Positions 1 through 7,366 of a stretch of 32,539 nt of DNA are shown piece after piece. The position numbers and the translations under genes were made by a program. Location: assembly GCA_947626515.1 (NCBI GenBank), contig CANQSL010000012.1:1-32539 (forward strand), read 5' to 3'. The notes under the pieces were generated by a model. That model was not told where the DNA came from and made no database searches. It worked only from the letters and a program-made list of their open reading frames with translations. The stretch is from an uncultured Bacilli bacterium (lineage in GTDB: Bacteria > Bacillota_I > Bacilli_A > RF39 > UBA660). Numbering within the stretch: the first letter of the stretch is position 1; each line of letters begins with the position of its first letter.

Positions 1-45
1 TATAGCAGACTTTCACCACCTAGTTATATACCATGCCTGGCACAC
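1..45 (-). mobile_element. Group II intron, 5' end only (group IIC-like), cut by the window edge
   Basis: Read on the minus strand from position 45, the sequence opens GTGTGCCAGGCATGG and, about 10 nt later, has CTAGGTGGTGAAAGTC. This matches from memory the start of group IIC introns such as Oceanobacillus O.i.I1 (GTGTGCC.GGCATGG followed by a GTGAGAGTC element in domain I). The first intron base follows directly on the T6 tract of the phosphoketolase terminator (46-75). Class C introns are known for inserting just behind terminator hairpins, so the position independently supports the call. The rest of the ribozyme and any reverse transcriptase lie outside the window. A multicopy intron could explain why the sequence stops here. 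Confidence 0.78.
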
Positions 46-75
46 AAAAAAGAAATAGAGTTAATTACTCCATTT
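46..75 (-). terminator. Intrinsic terminator of the phosphoketolase gene
   Basis: On the minus strand AAATGGAGT pairs with ACTCTATTT (9 bp including one G-U) across a 5-nt loop, followed by C and six T. The stem includes the last codons and the TAA stop of the phosphoketolase. The T tract ends exactly where the intron begins. Confidence 0.8.
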
Positions 76-2412
76 CCAATTATTTACTTCATCTAAATCA
101 GTACCTAGATTTTTTATATGTTCTCCATGCTTTAATAATTGTTTTACACAATACATTAATAATTCTTCTTTATTATATTCATCTGAAATATGTTCTAAGG
201 CTTCTAAACAAATATTATATCTATCTATTTTATTTCTTACTCTCATATCAAAAGGTGTTGTTATAGCTCCTTCTTCAATATAACCTAATACATACATATT
301 TCTATTCTTTCTATCATAAGTAAATTCATTGATTAAATTTTTATATCCATGGAAAACAAATATTATAGGTTTATTATCCGTAAAAATATAATTGTACTCT
401 TCATCGCTTAAACCTTCTTTAGAGGATTTATCTAATTTTAATAAATTTACTACGTTAACAACTCTAACTTTTAAATTAGGTAAATATTTTTTAAGAATAG
501 TTTTTGCCGCTAATACTTCTATTGTTGGAGTATCTCCCGCACAAACTAATACTATATCAGGATTATCCTCACTTGCCCAACTCCATATACTTATACCATT
601 TTCAAAATGCTTTATTGCATCATCCATACTTAACCATTCTGGAGTTAGATGTTTGCTCGCTACTATTGCATTTATTTTATTTTTTGTTTTTAAACAATGA
701 TTCATAGTAACTATTAAAGTATTTGCATCAGCTGGCAAATAAATTCCAACATTTTCTTTTTTCTTAGTTGCCAAATGATTTAAAAAACCTGGTTCTTGAT
801 GTGTATATCCATTATGATCCTGTTGCCAAATATGACTTGATAAGATAATATTTATTGAAGAAATTGGTTTCCTCCATGATATTTCACTCGATGCTTTTAT
901 CCATTTTGCATCTTGACTAATCATTGAATCTATTATTCTTGAAAAAGCTTCATATGTATGGAAGAATCCATGCCTTCCAGTAAGTAAATATCCTTCTAAT
1001 AAACCTAAACAAACATTTTCTGAAAGAAATGAATCTATTACTCTACCATAATTATTTAAATATTCATCATATTCATTTATACTACTATTCCATTCTCTAT
1101 TAGTTACATCAAAAATATAATTTAATCTATTAGATAAAGCTTCATCAGGTCCAAAGATTCTAAAATTTTGATTTTCTTCATTAGCAAGAATTACATCTTT
1201 AATATATCTGCCAAGTTCTTTCATATTCATGGTCTTTATTTCGCCATGATTATTAATTTTTATACCATAATTTCTAATATCTGGCAAATTTAAATCTTTT
1301 CTTAATAATCCACCATTTGAATAAGGTGAATTTCCCATTCTTAACCTTTCTTCTGGTACGAACAATTTATATTTTTCTCTTAATTTACCATTTTCATCAA
1401 ATAATTCATCTGGTCTATAGCTTTTTAACCAATTTTCAAGTAAGCTTAATAATTCAGGATGCTCTTCATCAACCATTATTGGAACTTGATGAGCTCTAAA
1501 AGAATCTTCTATTTTTTTACCATCAACAACTTTTGGTCCAGTCCAACCTTTTGGACTTCTTAAAATTATTAATGGCATCTTTGTCAATTCAATATTATTT
1601 TTTGCTAATATCTTTCTGTTTTTGATCATCATTATAGCTTTATCTAATGTTTTTGCCATTAATCTATGCATATAATGAGTATCTTCGCCACTAACTATTA
1701 AAACTTCATAGCCCATTCCTTCAAACATTTTTGTTAAATCTTCGTCTTTCATTCTTCCCAAAATAGTCGGATTAGCTATCTTATATCCATTTAAATGTAA
1801 AATTGGCAATACAGTTCCATCAGTTACTGGATTTATAAATTTATTTAGATGCCAACTAGTTGCAATAGAACCTGTTTCTGCTTCTCCATCACCTACCACA
1901 CAGGCAACAATTAAATCGGGATTATCTAATACTGCTCCATAAGCATGAGCTAAGCTATATCCTAATTCTCCACCTTCATGTATTGAACCTGGTGTTTCGG
2001 GAGCGACATGGCTAGAAACTCCTCCAGGAAAAGAGAATCTTCTACAAATTTGTTTAATTCCTTCTTCGTTTTCTTCTATTTCTGGATAAAATTTTGTATA
2101 TGTTCCCTCCAAATAATTATTGCTGATCATAGCTTGTCCACCATGTCCAGGTCCAGAAATATACAACATTTCCAAATTATATTTTTTAATTGCTCTATTT
2201 AAATGGGCATATATAAAATTTTGCCCAGGTGCTGTACCCCAATGTCCAACTAACCTAGGCTTTATATCATTAATTGTTAATGGTCTTTTTAAAAGTACAT
2301 CATCTAATAAATAAAGCTGAGCACAAGAAAGATAATTTGCTGCTCTAAAAAAACCATCTAAACTTTCTAATTCTTCATTAGTTAATACATTTTCTATATC
2401 TTCAGTATACAT
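61..2412 (-). CDS. xfp: Xylulose-5-phosphate/fructose-6-phosphate phosphoketolase
   Basis: This is a full-length 783-aa thiamine-diphosphate enzyme that splits xylulose-5-P (and often fructose-6-P) with phosphate to acetyl-P and glyceraldehyde-3-P or erythrose-4-P. It is cytosolic and central to heterolactic or bifid-type sugar fermentation. Visible family marks are GHWGTAPGQNF (about 56-66), GPGHGG (87-92), SHVAPETPGSIHEGGELGYS (134-153) and the TPP motif GDGEAETG (174-181) with Asn in LHLNGYK near 208. The length equals the family norm. The ATG follows AGGGAGTG. The gene stands alone with its own promoter and terminator, so it is probably monocistronic. Xylulose-5-P versus dual specificity cannot be read from sequence. 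Confidence 0.97.
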   Translation of the reverse strand: MYTEDIENVLTNEELESLDGFFRAANYLSCAQLYLLDDVLLKRPLTINDIKPRLVGHWGTAPGQNFIYAHLNRAIKKYNLEMLYISGPGHGGQAMISNNYLEGTYTKFYPEIEENEEGIKQICRRFSFPGGVSSHVAPETPGSIHEGGELGYSLAHAYGAVLDNPDLIVACVVGDGEAETGSIATSWHLNKFINPVTDGTVLPILHLNGYKIANPTILGRMKDEDLTKMFEGMGYEVLIVSGEDTHYMHRLMAKTLDKAIMMIKNRKILAKNNIELTKMPLIILRSPKGWTGPKVVDGKKIEDSFRAHQVPIMVDEEHPELLSLLENWLKSYRPDELFDENGKLREKYKLFVPEERLRMGNSPYSNGGLLRKDLNLPDIRNYGIKINNHGEIKTMNMKELGRYIKDVILANEENQNFRIFGPDEALSNRLNYIFDVTNREWNSSINEYDEYLNNYGRVIDSFLSENVCLGLLEGYLLTGRHGFFHTYEAFSRIIDSMISQDAKWIKASSEISWRKPISSINIILSSHIWQQDHNGYTHQEPGFLNHLATKKKENVGIYLPADANTLIVTMNHCLKTKNKINAIVASKHLTPEWLSMDDAIKHFENGISIWSWASEDNPDIVLVCAGDTPTIEVLAAKTILKKYLPNLKVRVVNVVNLLKLDKSSKEGLSDEEYNYIFTDNKPIIFVFHGYKNLINEFTYDRKNRNMYVLGYIEEGAITTPFDMRVRNKIDRYNICLEALEHISDEYNKEELLMYCVKQLLKHGEHIKNLGTDLDEVNNWKWSN

Positions 2413-2438
2413 AATAGCACTCCCTTATTCTAAATAAA

Positions 2439-2468
2439 ATTATACCATTGTTATATTAAAAAAATCAA
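2439..2468 (-). promoter_or_regulatory. Promoter for phosphoketolase gene
   Basis: TTGATT (2463-2468, minus) and TATAAT (2439-2444) are separated by 18 bp, about 27 nt upstream of the start codon. The -35 box lies inside the terminator hairpin of the upstream 202-aa gene, so termination and initiation signals are interleaved. Confidence 0.6.
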
Positions 2469-2486
2469 TAATATTGATATTGATTT
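2458..2486 (-). terminator. Terminator of the 202-aa gene
   Basis: On the minus strand AAATCAATA pairs with TATTGATTT across a 7-nt loop, and the 3' arm runs into a seven-T tract. It begins directly after the TAG stop at 2487-2489. Confidence 0.65.
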
Positions 2487-3095
2487 CTATTTTGTTCTTC
2501 CAATACTTTCATGTTCAAATTCATTAGTAACATTTAAATTATTTAATAAACTTTCCCATTTATTTCTATACGTAGTACTTATACCTACAAACGCTTCATT
2601 AGCATAAGGAACTAACATTTGTGTTTCTTTAAATCCAAAACTTTGTAATATATAGACCATATCAAAATAAGGTGTTACATAAGACTGTCCCTTTTCATCG
2701 ATAAAAGAAACAACTCCATTATTAAAACAATAAGTCATTGGTTGCCCAGTAATTTTATTAATTGAAATATTTGGTATACTTTCTTGAACACCATTATTAT
2801 TAAAATATAGAGTTTTGTTGTCCGAATTATATTTGACTAAACCATAAGAATTTATTAAAGGTGCTCTTTCTCCTAATCTGCTTTGAATTTCAGTTATAAC
2901 TCCATTTTGAAAGAAACTAATATCAGTTACATTTATACATTTTTCCTGTTTCAACATTTCAAATTTTTCCAATGCTAATTGCTTTTCTCTTTCTATTTCT
3001 GATTGCTTAGCTTCATCAAATGTTTCATACATTTTTCCATCAGCGCCTTGATAACCGTATTCATGTTTCTTTGGTTCATTTAAAATAGTATCCAT
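2487..3095 (-). CDS. Hypothetical protein, 202 aa, soluble
   Basis: I do not recognise this protein. The ATG follows GAGGTGGG. It has no signal peptide or membrane helix. Residues 1-50 are charged and helical (a GADGKMYETFDEAKQSE stretch with a Lys/Glu-rich helix after it); the remainder looks like alternating beta strands with repeated FNNNGV-type turns. The N-terminal 'YxxxDGKxYxTxdEA' pattern resembles short motifs that read like 'sequence plus modifier' in other Bacillota hypotheticals, but that is not diagnostic. It has its own promoter and terminator and is a single-gene unit between xfp and tsaD. Codon use matches its neighbours. Confidence 0.8.
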   Translation of the reverse strand: MDTILNEPKKHEYGYQGADGKMYETFDEAKQSEIEREKQLALEKFEMLKQEKCINVTDISFFQNGVITEIQSRLGERAPLINSYGLVKYNSDNKTLYFNNNGVQESIPNISINKITGQPMTYCFNNGVVSFIDEKGQSYVTPYFDMVYILQSFGFKETQMLVPYANEAFVGISTTYRNKWESLLNNLNVTNEFEHESIGRTK

Positions 3096-3114
3096 TTATT
3101 CCCACCTCATTTTA

Positions 3115-3143
3115 AATATAGCATCACTTAAATTAGTTTACAA
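3115..3143 (-). promoter_or_regulatory. Promoter for the 202-aa gene
   Basis: TTGTAA (3138-3143, minus), a 17-bp spacer and TATATT (3115-3120), about 20 nt ahead of the ATG at 3095. The good spacing supports it. Confidence 0.5.
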
Positions 3144-3159
3144 GACATTTAAAATATTT

Positions 3160-4185
3160 TTACTTTTTATTTACATCTTCTTTAAAAAAATACTCTTGAC
3201 TTTTTCCATTTAAACTCAAATTAGAAAATTCTTTTTTTAAGAATAATGGATATGCTGCACAAGCAATCATAGTAGCATTATCTGTACAATATTTAATTGG
3301 AGGAATAGATAAATCTACATTCATTTCTTCACATAATTGTTCTAATTTTCCTCGCAAATATTTACTTGCACTAACACCTCCTGCTACTATTAATCTTTTT
3401 ATTCTAGTTCTTTCTATTGCAAGCTTAGTTTTTCTAATAATTTCATCTATAGCAACGTCTTGAAATGAATATGCTAAATCTTCTCTATTTATTTCATTTC
3501 CTCTTTGATGTTCATTATGCACTAAATTAATTACAGAACTTTTAAGACCACTAAAAGAAAAATTAAGTTCATTATTGTTCATTGGTATTGGCAAATCATA
3601 TGATTTTTTTCCATTTAATGCCAATTTTTCTAAATTGGGTCCACCTGGATAAGATAAACCGAGAACTCTCGCCACTTTATCAAAACATTCTCCTATAGCA
3701 TCATCAAGTGTAGTTCCCAATATTAAAAAATCATAATCATCGTTCATTTTTACAAGTTCTGTATGACCACCACTAACTATTAATGCTAAAGTAGGAAACT
3801 CAATTTTCTTTACTAAATTATTAGCATATATGTGTCCCGCAATATGATGTACTTTTATTAATGGCTTATTATATACCATCGATAATACTTTTGCAAATTC
3901 TATGCCAACCAATAAGCTTCCTAATAATCCAGGAGCATAAGTTACCGCTATAGCATCCACATCCTCTATTTGAAGATCAGTTTTGTTTAATAAATCTTCT
4001 AAAACCATAGTAATATTTTCTGTATGCATTCTACTTGCAATTTCAGGAACTACACCACCATACTTTGCATGAGTATCCATTTGTGTTAAAACTGTCGTTG
4101 CGATTTCAACATTGCCATTTTTTACAATAGATATACTCGTCTCATCACAACTGCTTTCTATTCCTAAAATATATACATCTTTCAC
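3160..4185 (-). CDS. tsaD: tRNA N6-adenosine threonylcarbamoyltransferase TsaD
   Basis: TsaD transfers the threonylcarbamoyl group from TC-AMP onto A37 of ANN-decoding tRNAs (t6A), working with TsaB and TsaE in the cytosol. The 341-aa length is typical. It opens with the ASKHA phosphate-1 motif LGIESSCDETS, then YGGVVPEIASR (42-52), the metal-binding HHIAGH (113-118) and SGGHTEL near 138-144, with the second ATPase half GGVSAS late in the protein. The start is GTG, placed 8 nt behind GGAG and overlapping the rimI stop by GTGA, so it is translationally coupled. Upstream partners are rimI and tsaB; tsaE and tsaC are not in this window. Confidence 0.97.
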   Translation of the reverse strand: MKDVYILGIESSCDETSISIVKNGNVEIATTVLTQMDTHAKYGGVVPEIASRMHTENITMVLEDLLNKTDLQIEDVDAIAVTYAPGLLGSLLVGIEFAKVLSMVYNKPLIKVHHIAGHIYANNLVKKIEFPTLALIVSGGHTELVKMNDDYDFLILGTTLDDAIGECFDKVARVLGLSYPGGPNLEKLALNGKKSYDLPIPMNNNELNFSFSGLKSSVINLVHNEHQRGNEINREDLAYSFQDVAIDEIIRKTKLAIERTRIKRLIVAGGVSASKYLRGKLEQLCEEMNVDLSIPPIKYCTDNATMIACAAYPLFLKKEFSNLSLNGKSQEYFFKEDVNKK

Positions 4186-4592
4186 TTTATCATCTCCATC
4201 TGATAAGCATCGCTATCTTTATAATAGTTCTTTCTTGTATTAATAATTTTAAAATTATATTTTTTATATAAATTAATTGCATTTATATTTAAAACACTAA
4301 CTTCCAACATAATATGTTCATAATCGTAATTAGAAATTAAATACTCTAATAAATAAGAAGCAATATGTTTTCTTCTAAAGTTTTCATCTACTATTAAATA
4401 TAGTATATCAATAGTTTCATATATCTGTTCAAATATCAAAATACCTAATAATTTATTATTTAAATAATATCCTAATATAGATTTATTATTTATTAATTTT
4501 TCTATATTATTTAATTTTTCAAAATCATAATTAAAGTTTTTACCTAATTTAATAATTATATCTATATCATTATAAGTACAATTATTTATCAT
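4182..4592 (-). CDS. rimI: GNAT N-acetyltransferase, RimI-like
   Basis: This is a 136-aa single GNAT domain. The acetyl-CoA pyrophosphate loop appears as ENFRRKHIASYLLEYLI (about 69-85), a divergent Q/RxxGxG/A where the usual GxG is HIAS. After it comes the LEVSVLNINAINLYKKYNF strand-helix typical of RimI, which acetylates the N-terminal Ala of ribosomal protein S18. Its place between tsaB and tsaD is the standard Bacillota order and supports the assignment over a generic GNAT. It overlaps tsaB by 11 nt and tsaD by 3 nt. Substrate is inferred from family and context only. Confidence 0.85.
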   Translation of the reverse strand: MINNCTYNDIDIIIKLGKNFNYDFEKLNNIEKLINNKSILGYYLNNKLLGILIFEQIYETIDILYLIVDENFRRKHIASYLLEYLISNYDYEHIMLEVSVLNINAINLYKKYNFKIINTRKNYYKDSDAYQMEMIK

Positions 4593-5163
4593 TCAATGCC
4601 TCAATGCTTTTAATATATATAGGATTTACCATATGAGGATTAATACTTTTTTTATTTTTTAAGTAATTATATACTTTTTCTAAATTAATATTTTTAGATT
4701 CTATAATATAATCTTTTTTCCCTTCAATATATTTTTCATAATCACTATTATTTAAATATACTAAATCGTCAATTAATTCATTATTTTTATTAAAATATCC
4801 TACATATTTTCCTTTATGATCACTTATACTAACTAATTTATTATTTTCAGATTCATTACTTACTGCATATAATTCTAAACTTGTTATAGTTTTAATATCA
4901 ATTTTTAAAGTATACGCTAATGTCTTAGCTATAGTAACACCAATTCTTACTCCAGTAAAAGAACCTGGTCCATTAACAACAATAATTTGATTCAAATCTT
5001 TTGGTATTAAATTATTATTTTTTAAAATAGAATCTATCATAGGCATTACTAACACACTATGATTTTGATTAGAATCATTTTCTAATTTTTCTAAAATATT
5101 ATTATCTTTTAATAATCCTATTGTTATTAATTTATCATATGTAGATATAAATAATGAGTACAT
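4582..5163 (-). CDS. tsaB: tRNA threonylcarbamoyladenosine biosynthesis protein TsaB
   Basis: TsaB is the inactive ASKHA paralogue that scaffolds TsaD. The diagnostic VVNGPGSFTGVRIGVTIAKT block lies near 63-82, preceded by a short N-terminal strand (MYSLFISTYDKLITIGLL) in place of the full phosphate-binding motif. At 193 aa it is slightly short, with the C-terminal half reduced, as is common in compact Bacillota genomes. The ATG follows GGAAGTGG. A TATAAT at 5184-5189 could start a short-leader transcript, but its -35 region is only a T run. It is the first gene of tsaB-rimI-tsaD. Confidence 0.93.
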   Translation of the reverse strand: MYSLFISTYDKLITIGLLKDNNILEKLENDSNQNHSVLVMPMIDSILKNNNLIPKDLNQIIVVNGPGSFTGVRIGVTIAKTLAYTLKIDIKTITSLELYAVSNESENNKLVSISDHKGKYVGYFNKNNELIDDLVYLNNSDYEKYIEGKKDYIIESKNINLEKVYNYLKNKKSINPHMVNPIYIKSIEALNDK

Positions 5164-5204
5164 GATACCACTTCCGATAAATGATTATAACATAAAAATA
5201 TAAT

Positions 5205-5231
5205 TAAAAAAAGTTTCTAATATAAGAAACC
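5205..5231 (-). terminator. Terminator between the 253-aa gene and tsaB
   Basis: On the minus strand GTTTCT pairs with AGAAAC across a 6-nt loop and is followed by seven T. It starts a few nt after the stop codon at 5234 and separates mscL plus the 253-aa gene from the tsaB operon. Confidence 0.7.
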
Positions 5232-5233
5232 CT

Positions 5234-5995
5234 TTATATATGATATTTTTTTTGTTCATTACTTTTAAACTTATTTATTATTTCATAAATATCTTCTATT
5301 TTAACACAATCATCTATTTTAATATTTATATATTTTTTCAATTCATCAAAATAATTATTATTTATTTTTAAAATATTTATTAAAGGAATATTATTAACAG
5401 TAGAATTTAAAATATCTTTACTTGTATTTATTTTTCTTATGTGTTCTATTATATTTTCATCATTATAATTTACAAATAAATCTATTAACATTAAAGCTTT
5501 TTCTTTAATCTTAACACTATTACATAACTTTCCTGTATAAAATGAGCTATCTAAATCTAATGCTAATAAAAAATTATTTCTTAAATTACTACTTAAATAA
5601 TCATCTATTTCATTATTTTCTATGTTTATTTCATAATGTTTATTAACAATTTTTAAAGCTTCTTTTAAAATTTTAATTTTATTTGGCTCATATTTTATTA
5701 TTAAATCTAAATAGTTTTTACAAAATAATCCATGATAATGATTAGAAGCAACATAGGGAGCCGGCCCTATAGTTAATTCATACCCTGCTTCAATATAATC
5801 TTTATAGTACACATACTTTTTTTTATATAAATCATCCATACTGTCTAAACTAACAACTCCCATAAAAGCACCATAATTTTGTACAATGTAACAGTCGAAA
5901 TCATAATTAGGTATAAAACCAGTTAAAGACATATTTTCATTAAAAAAAGGTCCAAAATGTTCTATATTTTTTGTGCAACTAACAAACCCTTTCAA
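5234..5995 (-). CDS. Hypothetical protein, 253 aa, next to mscL
   Basis: I do not recognise this protein. It starts with TTG (5993-5995) 5 nt behind GGGTGG; there is no better in-frame start. The N-terminal third is the most structured and contains a GPAPYVASNHYHGLFCKNYL segment (about 77-96) rich in His, Tyr and Cys that could form a ligand or metal site. The rest is Asn/Ile/Lys-rich and helical. No signal peptide or transmembrane segment is visible. It begins 12 nt after mscL ends, so it is probably cotranscribed with it, and a terminator follows. A link to osmotic stress is only guilt by association. Confidence 0.75.
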   Translation of the reverse strand: MKGFVSCTKNIEHFGPFFNENMSLTGFIPNYDFDCYIVQNYGAFMGVVSLDSMDDLYKKKYVYYKDYIEAGYELTIGPAPYVASNHYHGLFCKNYLDLIIKYEPNKIKILKEALKIVNKHYEINIENNEIDDYLSSNLRNNFLLALDLDSSFYTGKLCNSVKIKEKALMLIDLFVNYNDENIIEHIRKINTSKDILNSTVNNIPLINILKINNNYFDELKKYINIKIDDCVKIEDIYEIINKFKSNEQKKYHI

Positions 5996-6007
5996 CTATA
6001 CCACCCT

Positions 6008-6421
6008 TTATTTTTTCACTTTTTTATTTTTTTCTTTTAATAAATCTCTTATTTCTTCTAATAAAACTTCTTCATTACTTTTCTTTACTTCTTCAACAGA
6101 TTCTTCTTTTTTATTTTTATCAAATCCATCTTTTAATGCATTAAATATTTTTACTATTATAAAAATACAAATAGCCATTAACAAAAAGTTAAATATACTT
6201 TGTATAAATGACCCATAATTGATAGTTGCGTCTTTGAATTTAATTGATAGATTACTAAAATCATGACCACCAATTATAATTCCTAATATTGGTGTAAAAA
6301 TATCATTAACTAAACTAGTCACTATACCAGTAAAAGCACTACCTATTATAACACCTACTGCTAAGTCTAATACACTTCCTTTATTTATAAAATCTCTAAA
6401 TTCTTTTATTAAATTTTTCAT
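6008..6421 (-). CDS. mscL: Large-conductance mechanosensitive channel MscL
   Basis: MscL is a homopentameric membrane channel that opens under lipid tension and releases solutes on hypo-osmotic shock. The 137-aa protein has the N-terminal amphipathic helix (MKNLIKEFRDFINKGSVLDL), pore helix TM1 with the Gly/Ala pattern VLDLAVGVIIGSAFTGIV, the NDIFTP turn, a periplasmic loop and TM2 at about 65-85, then a charged C-terminal bundle (EEVLLEEIRDLLKEK). The length is normal. The ATG follows AGGAGGAG. It has its own promoter and is probably cotranscribed with the orphan downstream. Confidence 0.97.
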   Translation of the reverse strand: MKNLIKEFRDFINKGSVLDLAVGVIIGSAFTGIVTSLVNDIFTPILGIIIGGHDFSNLSIKFKDATINYGSFIQSIFNFLLMAICIFIIVKIFNALKDGFDKNKKEESVEEVKKSNEEVLLEEIRDLLKEKNKKVKK

Positions 6422-6440
6422 ATACTCCTCCTTACTTTAT

Positions 6441-6469
6441 ATAGTAACAAAAGCTTATTTGTTAGTCAA
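6441..6469 (-). promoter_or_regulatory. Promoter for mscL
   Basis: TTGACT (6464-6469, minus), a 17-bp spacer and TACTAT (6441-6446). It overlaps an AAGCTT...AAGCTT self-pairing hairpin that may weakly end the upstream operon. Confidence 0.55.
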
Positions 6470-6475
6470 AGCTTA

Positions 6476-7366
6476 TCATTTATTTTTTAATTTTAATGCT
6501 TTTATTTTTTCAACATCAAATTCATTTTCTAAATCTAATGAATTAATCATACTTATTGTATCATCATAAATATTTTCACCTTTTATTCCCATATCGTTAG
6601 GAGAAGATATTATTAAATCCTTTTCCGTAGCATTTTTGATCTTGATAATTTCAGAAACAGTAGCAGGTCTTCCATATCCATAGAACCAATTAAAATTTTG
6701 TACTGGTACACTTTCTAGAACTCTAAATAATATTCTCCTCAAAAATTCTTTTGCAACAATAGGAAAATAACATTTTTCAATATCTAAAAATATCTCACCA
6801 GGTTTTTTTAAATATATTTTAATATCCACTATTTCATCGTAAACTAATGCAAGTTCAAATGCATTAAAATTAATCATTTCTCCCTTTTCTTCCAAAGCTT
6901 GAATAATATAGAGAGTAGCTAAGCCACGATTTATAATTTGATTTGTCCTAGTATTCGAAGGATAACCTAAATTATAATAAACATTTCTAACAGTGGCCGA
7001 GTTATCCCTTTCATATCTAAGCATACAATCAGGAACTCCTGAAGCTACCAATGGAGATAAGGGAATTCCTCCATAAAGCCCTCTAGCAAGTTTTCTATTA
7101 TCGCTTAAATTTAATTCTGCATTTACTAGTTCTTTATTTGCTTTCAAAAAATTATTTAATCCAATTTTATATCCACTATTTAAATATTCTATAGACTTGT
7201 TTAAAGACTCTCCATAAAAAGAATCAGGAGATAAACTAGATTGAATATTAAATACAATATTATTTACTTCAGGATCACTTTTTAAATAATTATATAAATC
7301 AGTAATATTTAAAAAATCTATGCTATAAAGTGTATAATCTTCATTTTTAATTATTTCTGTTCTCAT
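6476..7366 (-). CDS. vWA-like partner protein of the AAA+ ATPase (uncharacterised)
   Basis: This 296-aa soluble protein is the last gene of a four-gene operon and overlaps the AAA+ gene by ATGA. Its core is GGIPLSPLVASGVPDCM (99-115), then RNVYYNLGYPSNTRTNQIINRG (127-148), a helix LATLYIIQALEEKG and strands leading to IYLKKPGE, then FPIVAKEFLRRILFRVLE (201-218). This pattern ('VPxCM', then a basic strand, 'RGxAxxxxIxxLExxG', then 'P..lRR..FR..E') recalls a family of phage and bacterial proteins with a von Willebrand-A-like fold that sit beside CobS/MoxR ATPases (I think DUF7192); this is recall, not a search. No MIDAS DxSxS is visible, so metal binding is doubtful. The likely role is substrate recognition for the ATPase. 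Confidence 0.6.
   Translation of the reverse strand: MRTEIIKNEDYTLYSIDFLNITDLYNYLKSDPEVNNIVFNIQSSLSPDSFYGESLNKSIEYLNSGYKIGLNNFLKANKELVNAELNLSDNRKLARGLYGGIPLSPLVASGVPDCMLRYERDNSATVRNVYYNLGYPSNTRTNQIINRGLATLYIIQALEEKGEMINFNAFELALVYDEIVDIKIYLKKPGEIFLDIEKCYFPIVAKEFLRRILFRVLESVPVQNFNWFYGYGRPATVSEIIKIKNATEKDLIISSPNDMGIKGENIYDDTISMINSLDLENEFDVEKIKALKLKNK

Noticed and set aside
33-266. Plus-strand ORF starting at 33
   Set aside because: Antisense shadow of the phosphoketolase 3' end and the intron start; composition not protein-like.
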